A stretch of DNA of 64,000 nt, taken from positions 2,976,001 through 3,040,000 of the forward strand of contig JAAALK010000086.1 of the NCBI GenBank assembly GCA_019279435.1, read 5' to 3'. Made by a program: the position numbers and the translations under genes. This document shows positions 55,606 through 64,000 of this stretch, piece after piece. The DNA comes from Zizania palustris. Its lineage: Eukaryota > Streptophyta > Magnoliopsida > Poales > Poaceae. The first letter of the stretch is position 1. Every line of letters begins with the position of its first letter. The notes beneath the pieces were generated by a model, which ran no database searches, was not told the DNA's origin, and saw only the letters and a program-made list of their open reading frames with translations.

Positions 55606-56800
55606 GAGACAATTAAGAAATTATATGCCACGGACCCAAATTTCAAAGGACATTTTAGTCAATGCAAAGAAGGAAGAACTTGGCACAACTACATCCTGAC
55701 TGATGGGTTACTATATCGTGCTATCAAGCTGTGTGTTCCAGCCAGTTCTGTTTGTCTTCTATTTTTGCAGGAAGCACACGGTGGAGGATTAATGGGACAT
55801 TTCGGTGTGACATGGAGCGCTACGTAGCTCGATACACTACGTGCAATAAAGCTAAGTCTCGCCTTAATCCCCATGGATTATATATGCCCTTACCTATCCC
55901 TAGTGTCCCTTGGGAAGACATTTCTATGGATTTTGTTTTGGGATTACCTAGACCTAAGAAGGGGAGAGATAGTGTATTTGTGGTTGTCGATAGATTCTCT
56001 AAGATGGCACATTTCATTCCTTGTCACAAGAGCGACGATGCTACAATAGTTGTTTATTTGTTTTTCTGGGAAGTCATTCGCCTTCATGGTGTGCCACACA
56101 TAATTGTGTCCGATCACGACACAAAGTTCCTCAGCCACTTCTAGAGGATATTGTGGCACAAATTGGGAACCAAGCTGCTATTTTCTACTACATGCCATCC
56201 TCAAACAGATGGTCAAACCAAAGTGGTCAACATAACATTATCTATGATGATGCGAGCTGTGTTGAAGACAAATTTGAAGATGTGGGAAGAGTGTCTGCCT
56301 CACGTTGAGTTCGCCTACAACCGATCACTCCATTCCACCACACAACTAAGTCCATTCCAGGTGGTATATGGGTTTCATCCTCATGCTCTAATTGATTTAT
56401 TACCTCTACCATCTGCAGAGAAGTTAAATTTTGATGCGAAAACACGAGTTGTATTTGTCCTCTAAATGCATCAAACAACTACCGAGTACATAGAGTGCAT
56501 GAATGCTAAATATCAACTGACTAGTAGCCAAGGTAAAAATGAGGTTATTTTTAAACCAGGAGATTTGGCATGGCTACATTTACGAAAGGATATATTTCCT
56601 TAATTTCAAAAATCTAAGTTGATGCCTCGAGTTGTAGGAACTTTTAAAATACTTGCAAAGATCAATGATAATGCATACAAGATTGAATTACCTGCAGATT
56701 ATGGCATCAACAACATTTTTAACGTCGCCGATTTGAAGTGCTACTTGTGAGACGAACTTGACGATGAGTCGAGAATGACTCCAATTCAAGAAGGAGAGGA
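55606..56800 (+). pseudogene. TGA-1 integrase
   Basis: The segment begins KKLYATDPNFKGHFSQCKEG, then HNYILTDGLLYRAIKLCVP, QEAHGGGLMGHFGV. A deletion removes about 18 residues of the zinc finger and shifts the frame to ERYVARYTTCNKAKSRLNP. Core: Asp 55929-55931 (SMDFVLG) and Asp 56112-56114 (VSDHDTKF), but the third residue is Lys at 56220-56222 (DGQTKVV), where Glu is expected. TAG at 56142 replaces a Trp codon; TAA at 56463. The tail GDLAWLHLRKDIFP, then NDNAYKIELPADYGI and FNVADLKCYL follows. Dead. Confidence 0.87.
56788..56800 (+). promoter_or_regulatory. Polypurine tract of TGA-1
   Basis: AAGAAGGAGAGGA touches the LTR start and also encodes part of the pol C-terminus (EGED). Confidence 0.75.
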
Positions 56801-57837
56801 TGATGAGGACATCCCCATGGCCGATACACCCACACCTGAGTACCAAGGACCAATGACTCAAGCTCGAGTCTGACAACTCAATGATCAGGTGAATTCGCTC
56901 CTTGTTACTCAGACCAACTATCCTATGAGTCGATTACTCAGTTCCGGTTTTGAATGTATTATACTTAGGAACATGGGAGAAGACATGATGGATCGGGCCG
57001 ATTGCCGACTATGACCCCCATCGGCATCGGCCTCCACTCGAATCACCAACAGCATCGGCTATTCAGTGAACACCAGCTCCATCAGCTTAAGCCATTAGAC
57101 TGATCACCAACACCATCGGCCGACCATCAATCTTCACATGGACCACAAGCGGCAGTAGGCTACGACCTCTATTGACATCGGCCATCAATCAGATCTCAAT
57201 CAGCCATCGACCGACTACCAACAATTTCGATTGAGCTCCACTCGGCAGCCGACTGTGACACTCTATCGGCATCGTCCACCACTCGGACCTCTATCAGAAT
57301 AAACCCTTGGTTGAATGTCGTCACCATTGGATGATGTCCTTGTCCGATCATCAGACCGACTAGTATATGATGCCACCTGACTTAGCTAAGTCTAGGTTCT
57401 CGTTATGAATAGAGTCCTTCTAGGGCACGTACCCATATTCCTAGGGGATGACCCATAACTCTATTCTATAAACCCTATAAATAGTTGGCAGCCGCCACGA
57501 TTTAGGGTTGGGTTTTGCTTAGATTATTTTGCCATTGCAGTTTCATCGTATACCAGTTTCTAAAACCCAAAACTTTCAATCTTCAAATTATCATCTACAA
57601 TTTCAGATTGTGTTTACATTGTTCTTGCAAAGTTCTACGATTTATTTGTAAGATCAAAACCTTCGTGGTGAGGTTGACTACATGAAAGCGTGGTTGATAA
57701 CGACTAGATAAGAGGTTGTAGCAATTGCAATATTTTGGTGCCTAATCGGAAACCTTAAAGCATCAACATCCACTCGTCACCTCAATCGTACCTATCAGAA
57801 GACCGGCCCAACCATTTGCACGTCCCCGTGCTCATCA
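56801..57837 (+). mobile_element. 3' LTR of TGA-1
   Basis: TGATGAGGACATC to CCGTGCTCATCA; TATAAATA 57476-57483. The pol frame runs about 35 codons into it (ADTPTPEYQGPMTQARV, then TAG). Confidence 0.9.
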
Positions 57838-57842
57838 TTATC

Positions 57843-58082
57843 ATTGGATGGTCTTGGCGTGGTCCCCAATCAACTTCCATGATGTTCCATTCCCTTGATG
57901 TGCTCTCAACATGTCGCTTGATCCATGTAAGTATTTTTGTAATTGAATAGCAACGCATTTCATGGTGTAGCATACATGGTTCAAATAAATAAAATGTAAA
58001 TCTAATATACAATGCATGCACCTTGGGTTGTTTATTATAAAGTATAAGCATGGTCATATCCTAGCCGATTATGTCCACATCA
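57843..58082 (-). mobile_element. 5' LTR of TGA-2, U3-side piece
   Basis: It resumes the LTR cut at 49761 and ends at 58082 with the minus-strand start TGATGTGGACATAATC. Confidence 0.82.
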
Positions 58083-59152
58083 ACTTAGATGCTTCCTAAC
58101 GCTATTCCGTAACTAGGTAGTCATAAGGGTTATTTTTAGGTGTGTTGTGAAACATGTTGAGGGATGTGAGCGGTCAAGATTGAATTTACCCTTCTAATAA
58201 CAGGAGAGACGTCTCTGGGCCCCTCGAGGTAGTCGGATTGGAAAATTACATGGCGTTGCTCGAACAGTGACACTCATCGTCTTCTTCATGTGGACATCGT
58301 CGGTCTTTGCCAATTGGATCATCGAGGAATGGGCAGAGTGAGATGAGGATAAGTGAGGATGCGCATCCCCAACATCTTCTTCCGTTGCACTAGCGCGTCT
58401 CGTGTTACAAGGTAACGATTCATGATCCCTCACGCGCATGTTTCCAGGAGTTGGGGGGCAAAAATTTTGAATTTGGCGGCTAGCGCAGCTTCCCCGCAAG
58501 CCAACATTTATTTCCTCCAATCCAACTGCACGCCTCTCCACCTAGGCCCCATCATTTCATCCCATCAACCGAACCAGGATGCATGCGTGTGATTAAATAA
58601 AATAAAAATAATATGTATATACAATATTGTTTTAGTAGTATTTTCATGTTTCAAGTCCATGAAAAGTGTAATATTGTTCATATGTCTAGTATAGTATTAT
58701 TATAATGTCCAGTCGAAGTAACAATATATTAAATATAAATGTTCGTTGTGTTTGTGAAAATTTTTCGCATTCCGTATGACATTTCTAAAATGATTATTGC
58801 AACAAAAGTTTCTCAATTTCTCGCACAATCATATAATTTTAAAATTGAGCCTGAAATACATATGCAATTAACATTGCCAAATCAGCTTAATTTTCAAACA
58901 TTATATAATGAAAAATTTTTAAAACAAAAATCAAGTGCAAACCTCACATTAAAATTATATGACATATATGAGGTATAGTATAATGCATCTATTATACTTG
59001 TGTAAACTATGCACCATCTATATGAGATCTACATGACGCTATGTTCTCATGACTCTCAATGTCACATCATCACATATTCAAAATAATGTTAACACAAAGG
59101 AATATAACAGAGCATTTTTTATGGCAAAATTTGGTTAAGGCTCAAGCCCAGT
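58083..59152. other. Gene-free stretch with copia-like repeat and AT-rich filler
   Basis: 58230-58505 repeats 19330-19580 in the same orientation. 58515-59150 is AT-rich with short chance frames, the longest 79 codons at 58739-58978 and without motif. No further feature seen. Confidence 0.5.
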
Positions 59153-59497
59153 TGTTAATAGAAAAAAATGGCATTAATGGTTAAAGTTGTCAAAATATCA
59201 AGTTTTGGTAATTTAGCCGAAAATATGCTAAGTCCTGGCACAGGCCGATCTGACCGGCCATGTACTGCCGGTCTGACCGGCTCCACTTCGGTCAGACCGA
59301 TAATAGGTCCTGCAAGACCGACCTACTCTGTATTCGATTTAGATTGGCTGATTCTAGATCCTTTTTATCTCTAATTAATTATTGACAACTTGGAACTCGT
59401 GTCTAAGTCCATTTAGAGCCCAAGAACTCATGACCAACCTCTATAAATAGAGGCAAGGCCGATTCAAGGAGACCCCCAAAAAAACCCTAATAGATCC
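59153..59497 (+). mobile_element. Tat-type LTR fragment interrupted by TGA-3
   Basis: It begins TGTTAATAG, then TGGCATTAATGGTTAAAG and GTCAAAATATCAAGTTTT as in other Tat LTRs. It carries the perfect palindrome CCGGTCTGACCGG near 59268 and TATAAATA near 59442. It stops where TGA-3 starts. Confidence 0.8.
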
Positions 59498-60460
59498 TGA
59501 TGAGCACATCAACGGTTGGGATATGACCATGCTTATGCATTATACTAAACAAGCCAAGGTGCATGCATTCTATATTAGATTTATATTTTATTTATTTTAA
59601 CAATGTATGCTACACCATGAAATGTATTGCTGTTCAATAATAGAAATACTTACATGGATCAAGCGACATATTGAGAGTACATCAAGGGAACGGAACATAA
59701 TGGAAGTTGATTGGGGACCAAGTAAAGGCCATCCAAAGATAGAATATAAGTTTGGGACGTCACTTTTGTGCCAAGAGAAGGTAGAGATAAAGTTCTATAC
59801 GTTTTCAATTTGGACTCGGACTGCTGAGACAACACTAGATTCAATTATGCATAACTATTACATGGAAGTTCCAATTTGGATGATCTTGAACGTTTTGGAA
59901 AGCTTGCGAAGTCCTATTTCCAACCGATCTAGCCACACCTCCAGATTCTATATGACGAGATCGCAATCATCAAAACAACGCGTATTCCTTTTCCAGTCCG
60001 AACCATTTAAGCCCATGGGCCTTGTAACCGACTTGTATTCATCTAGGGTTAACTTTGGCTGACCTCCACGTGTCCCTAGCCTTATAAATACCCTCCTAGC
60101 CACCACTTTTAGATTGAGTTTTGTTTAGATCAAATTTTAGCCTCGCTACTTTGCCGTGTAATCCCGTGATCGTCTAGTTTGCCGGATACACGTTACAGAA
60201 CTCCACCTTATTATCAATCTGAGTTGCTTGTTTATCTTGTTCTTGCTTGTTCTTCGATTGCTTGCAGGAACAAATACCCTCGTGGTTGGATTAATCATGC
60301 TACCGCAAGGATACGGCAACCTCCGGAGTTGGTGTATCGATCGCTAAGGCGCAACACAAACGTCTTGTACGGTTGTAGTCGAATCGTCAACGTCATCTCC
60401 CTCTAATCGAACTTATCTTATCCTCTCATCGAAAGATCGGGACACTCCTAGCCCTCATCA
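59498..60460 (+). mobile_element. 5' LTR of TGA-3 (963 bp)
   Basis: TGATGAGCACATC to GCCCTCATCA, with 7-bp inverted ends TGATGAG/CTCATCA. TATAAATA at 60083-60090. U3 matches TGA-2; part of U5 matches TGA-1. Confidence 0.85.
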
Positions 60461-60462
60461 AG

Positions 60463-60475
60463 TGGTATAAAGAGC
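60463..60475 (+). promoter_or_regulatory. Primer-binding site of TGA-3 (initiator tRNA-Met, decayed)
   Basis: TGGTATAAAGAGC, a damaged TGGTATCAGAGC, two bases after the LTR. Confidence 0.7.
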
Positions 60476-61567
60476 AAGGTTGATCGGTGAGAGACTCCCT
60501 ATTTTTATCGTAATGTTTTTCCTACAGTCCAAAAAAACCAAAAAAAATATAGTAGATTAGATCAGTCTCATATTCCAAAACACTTTGAGCCTTTTACTAG
60601 TACTGCTTAGTTAGGGTTTGTTGAGTTTTTTGGTTGCATCATTGTGTCAACTTGCTGGTCTTAGCGTCTAGTTCATTTAGAGTTTCGAGTTCTTATCACT
60701 TTTTTTACCACCGTGTTGGATCTGTTTATCAAGTGTTAGGGTGTTTTTATCCCTTAGTTTTCGAGTATAGATCAAATTGGAGTCAGTTTTGGTTTATTGG
60801 AATTCAAGATTGGATTCGAGCAGGCTATGCAGGTGTTAATAAAAATATCATATCTCACACATGCCAACTCGGATTGAAGAGTTTAGATACTTTTAAGAAA
60901 GTTAACAACGAGATCTTCAAGTTTCCTTTTGGAGTTAACTTCAGATTCGGTCATTTCCTTTCTGTTTTGTATCGTACAAGTTCAGGAGTCTTGAATTAAG
61001 ATTTTGTGTATACTAAGGCTTTTTCATTTGATGTTATTAAAAAAGAGAAGAAAAAATATAAGAGAAAAGAGAAGAAAAAAGCAGAAAGGTGCTAAAAAAA
61101 GCAGCACCAAAAAAAAGAAAAGAGAGAGCAGAATAAAGAAAAGGAGAAGAAAAAAGAAGTGGAGAAATACGAAAGCTAGTTCTACCTTTGTCGGTTTGGT
61201 GGTATCGTTTGTGTCTAGGCTCGCGTCTCTAGTATGTTCTAGCCTAGGACCAGCATAGTACCGACTTTGAACGATTATTCAACTTACATTTACTAATGTG
61301 GTTCTATTTTTTCCTTTGTTAGTATCTTTGCCCACCTATAGCTCCACATACTCGGCTATTACTCTACAAGACGAGCAATAAAGCATTGATACACCTTTCT
61401 CCTAAAGTTGTTTGTGTTTGCGGGTGCCGTCACCTCCTGTCTTGCTTGGTAAGAACTTGTAAGAGCTTGGTAAAAAGATTGAGTGTGTGTGACCTTTTAG
61501 CCTACATAACCTAGTAGTTGATAGGAATGTGCATATTCTTGTGTATGTTTCTTGTTCACTACTAATC
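60476..61567 (+). other. TGA-3 leader with a long purine stretch
   Basis: AT-rich leader. At about 61042-61170 nearly all bases are A or G. The Lys/Arg-rich frame across it (61004-61258) is a by-product of the purine run. Confidence 0.6.
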
Positions 61568-62396
61568 ATGATAGGATTGCGTAAGGAGATAAATGACGAT
61601 CATGCTCAGCTAAAACTTCCTAGTCAGATTTTCCACAACATGGAGAGTGCTCAACATGAAGGATGTGATATATTGAAATATTATCTAGCAAAGGTAGAAT
61701 CATCTCTACCTTTATTTGATGGTAAGTTTGATTCTGAATCGTATGTCAATTGGGAGCTAGCAGTAGATAAAGAATTCGATAAATATGATTTTTCTAATGC
61801 TCAAATGATTAGGGTTGCTAGCAAAACATTTACCGGTTCTGCATCTTTTTGGTGGACATATACAGACAACAAACCTGAAACTTGGCATGAATGCAAAATT
61901 ATGATGAGAAGGAGATTTGTGTTTTCTTATTACAAGCGTGCTCTTTGTGAGAAATTAGAAAAATTGAAACAAGCTAATAGAACCGTTAGAGAGTACTACC
62001 ATGAATTTAAAATCTGCATTCTATACAGTGGTTTAGAAGAATGCCATGAAAAAACAATGACTAGATTTTTGAAATGGCTAAATTAAAAATACAAATTTTG
62101 CTGGCTAATACCACATATAATCATTTAGGCCACTTGTTTTTGCTTGCTTGCAATGTTGAGAGTCAGATTTTGCGTGAGTGGTTGTGTAATGGTAGAAAGC
62201 AAGAGCAATGTGAATTATTTGATGATAAAGATTCTGAATCTCCAATTTTGTTACGCAAGGATGATAAGAAATCAAAGAAGCAGCAATCTCTTGTGCCTCC
62301 TATTACTACAGTTTTGCAGGATATGCATAGCACAAGCCTAAATAAGGAAAACAAGATGGTTACTGTGATGATTCCATCACTTGAGCAGGAAGATAC
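61568..62396 (+). pseudogene. TGA-3 gag, truncated by Chr-2
   Basis: The frame from the Met at 61568 reads LRKEINDDHAQLKLPSQIFH, then SLPLFDGKFDSESYVNWELA, FTGSASFWWTYTDNKPETWH and NRTVREYYHEFKICILYSGL: a Ty3/gypsy gag core. A shift near 62075 moves the reading to KIQILLANTTYNHLG and HLFLLACNVESQILREW, then a Lys-rich tail. It breaks at 62396, where the Chr-2 LTR starts. An upstream Met at 61529 is possible, but the codons before 61568 look unlike gag. Confidence 0.82.
62392..62396. repeat. Predicted target site of Chr-2
   Basis: GATAC abuts the LTR start; the right copy is outside the window. Confidence 0.5.
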
Positions 62397-64000
62397 TGTA
62401 ACACCCCAAATTTTCATAGAAATAAAAATACTATTTAATATATTTTTCTGGAAATAATTTATTTTGAAATGCCTTTAATGCCCTTCTAAGCTTAATTGAA
62501 CTAGAACCTAGGTAAAACATCCAAACCAGGGGCTAGAAAATTTTGTATGTGATCCCAAGGCCAAGATATATTTTTGAGAATTTTTACAAATTTTTATCAC
62601 CCTTGGAAGTAGCCCAAATATTTTAAACCAATTTCAGCAATTAAATTTATTCAGAAAACATTTTAAACAGTAACGGGCCCCTTCCCCCTCTTCTCCCATC
62701 GGCCGGCCCAGCCCACTCCCTCCCCACTCCTCTCACTGACAGGTGGACCCCACTGGTCAGTGGCCCTCTCCCTCCGCGCACGTGCCCGCCCGACACCTCG
62801 GCCCCACCTGTCGGTCGCGTCGCGTTGCCTCACCCTCGCCCCGCACCCGCTGACCGGTGGCCCCCTTCTGTCAGATTCGTCGCCCCCGCGAGATCCGCCC
62901 CCAAATCCCCCCTCACCGGCCGACGCCTTAATGCACCTCGGATCCACTGCTCCCGACCCCCTCTCCCCGAATTGAGCACGCCATTACGTCGCCCGATCCC
63001 CGGCGACCGTTTCCCCTCTTCAATTCTGGCCGATTCGCGTCCAGGTTCGGTGAATCCCTTGCGACCGAGCTCGCCGGCGTTTAAAACCACGTTTACCCCG
63101 GTCTCCCCCGATTACGCCCCCTGGCCCTGCCAGTGCCTCTATTTAAACCCTACGCCTCCATCGCCATCGCTCGCCGTGGCCCCTGGCCCGCTCGCCATCG
63201 CCGGAGAAGATGACCAGCGCGGGTAAAATACCCGTGCCGTGTCGGATTCATCCTCGACCGCGCGATCGTGATCCGATGGCCGAGATTAAATCGGTCCCTC
63301 GGTTTAATCCATGCCGTCAGATCTGAGTTAAGCGGTATGGTGTGATCTCGTGTGTTCGTTAGTATTTAAAACCCGCGATGGATCTGGGCCATCCATCGCG
63401 TACCGGTTCGATGTTTTAATTCTGGCCGTCCACGTTAACTTAACTCCCCCGCCTCGCCTGTGGCCGCCCGATCGCGATCCAATGGTGGATCTGGATCCGG
63501 CGCATGCGCATAGTGCGCGAGTTCACGGTGAATCCGGTTCACCGTGGACCGACGCCTGTTTTTGGTTTAATTTAAATTCCAAAAATGGTTTTATACTTCT
63601 AAAATTCATATCTTGCGCATTTTAACTCCAAAAATTACCATTTCAATTCCAGAAAATTTATAATTTTATTCTCTACATGTTAATGCAATAAAAACAGTAG
63701 GTTTATATTGAGTATTTTATTTTTATTTAATAACATATTCATATGCACTTTAGGATAAACTCAAATTTGTCCATTTCAAATTTGTCCACTATGTTTACAC
63801 TCAACCTCCTATTTTAAATTAGTTAGAAGGTTAAAATACATTTTTACTCTTCTTTAGAAAGGCCTTTATTCCATTAAAGTTAATTTTAAAATATCCATAA
63901 AATAAAATTCAGAAACTTAACAACCTTATTTCCCTTGGTTCAAACCAATGAAAGCTTATATACATGTTGTGTGATTTTTGGATTGTTTAATTGAATGTTA
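62397..64000 (+). mobile_element. 5' LTR of Chr-2, cut by window end
   Basis: It begins TGTAACACCCC and matches the Chr-1 LTR from 4372 to about 6260, apart from 5180-5535, which it lacks. It is oriented as a 5' LTR inside TGA-3 gag; a solo LTR cannot be excluded. Confidence 0.87.

Larger units (their letters stand above)
49762..57837 (+). mobile_element. TGA-1: plus-strand Ty3/gypsy element with a foreign core
   Basis: LTRs 49762-50796 and 56801-57837 (1035 and 1037 bp), initiator-Met primer site, leader, integrase and purine tract. Gag, protease, RT and RNase H are absent; their place is taken by Tat-3 (51020-55605). TTATC duplications and the uninterrupted TGA-2 LTR prove the insertion. 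The LTRs differ at roughly one base in ten over the first 140 bp, so it is an old copy. Confidence 0.9.
44416..58082 (-). mobile_element. TGA-2: minus-strand Ty3/gypsy element interrupted by TGA-1
   Basis: 5' LTR 49022-49761 plus 57843-58082, primer site 49007-49018, gag, RT remnant, 3' LTR 44416-45276. Integrase and most of RNase H are missing. The end of the 3' LTR (about 125 bp) is missing next to Cop-0, so no target duplication can be read. Confidence 0.8.

Noticed and set aside
58739..58978. 79-codon frame in AT-rich DNA
   Set aside because: No motif, no neighbours supporting a gene, base composition like the surrounding filler.
61004..61258. Lys/Arg-rich 84-codon frame
   Set aside because: It is produced by the purine tract of the TGA-3 leader; no real protein composition.

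Overview
The window is a block of plant nuclear heterochromatin, most likely from a grass (Poaceae). I infer this from the content: Tat-lineage Ty3/gypsy elements with two RNase H domains, a chromovirus with LTRs over 3 kb, a 12 kb SIRE/Maximus-type Ty1/copia element, an initiator-Met-primed gypsy family whose LTRs end TGATGAG...CTCATCA, and a FAR1-related (FHY3/FAR1, MULE-type) gene. I saw no intact host gene, rRNA, tRNA or CRISPR array. Species cannot be read from the sequence alone. Element names below are local labels.

Layout, left to right. 1-1250: 3' LTR of a Tat element (Tat-0) inserted in the protease of a chromovirus (Chr-1; pol 1251-4359, 3' LTR 4372-7667). 7668-17940: a minus-strand FAR1-related gene or autonomous Mutator-like transposon, embedded in CAGTA-rich repeats and cut in two by Tat-1 (8622-15406, LTRs on both sides, RT deleted). 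17941-20053: LTR-like repeats rich in palindromes. 20054-21547: fragments of a Tat LTR, a Ty1/copia pol (Cop-0) and a possible hAT end. 21548-43814: Tat-2, a minus-strand element with perfect AGTGT duplications, inserted in Cop-0 (which resumes 43820-44399) and itself carrying SIRE-1 (26570-38556, plus strand, ATTTT duplications) between protease and RT. 44416-58082: TGA-2, a minus-strand gypsy element whose 5' LTR is split by TGA-1 (49762-57837, plus strand, TTATC duplications). TGA-1 in turn holds the 3' part of a third Tat-like element (Tat-3, 51020-55605) with a multi-exon antisense gene of the Transposase_28 (PF04195) type. 59153-64000: Tat LTR fragment, interrupted by TGA-3 (5' LTR, leader, gag), interrupted by the 5' LTR of Chr-2.

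Nothing here works as an operon or pathway. The relations are insertion events, and several are proved by target-site duplications and by reading frames that rejoin once the insert is removed. Nearly every coding region is broken by stops, small indels or lost catalytic residues. The best preserved are the Tat-1 RNase H and integrase, and the SIRE-1 integrase and RT. The most interesting items are the split FAR1-like gene with its own repeat array, the antisense gene with its own TATA box, palindrome arrays that differ between related LTRs, and a chromovirus pol inactivated almost only by point mutations to TAG and TGA.
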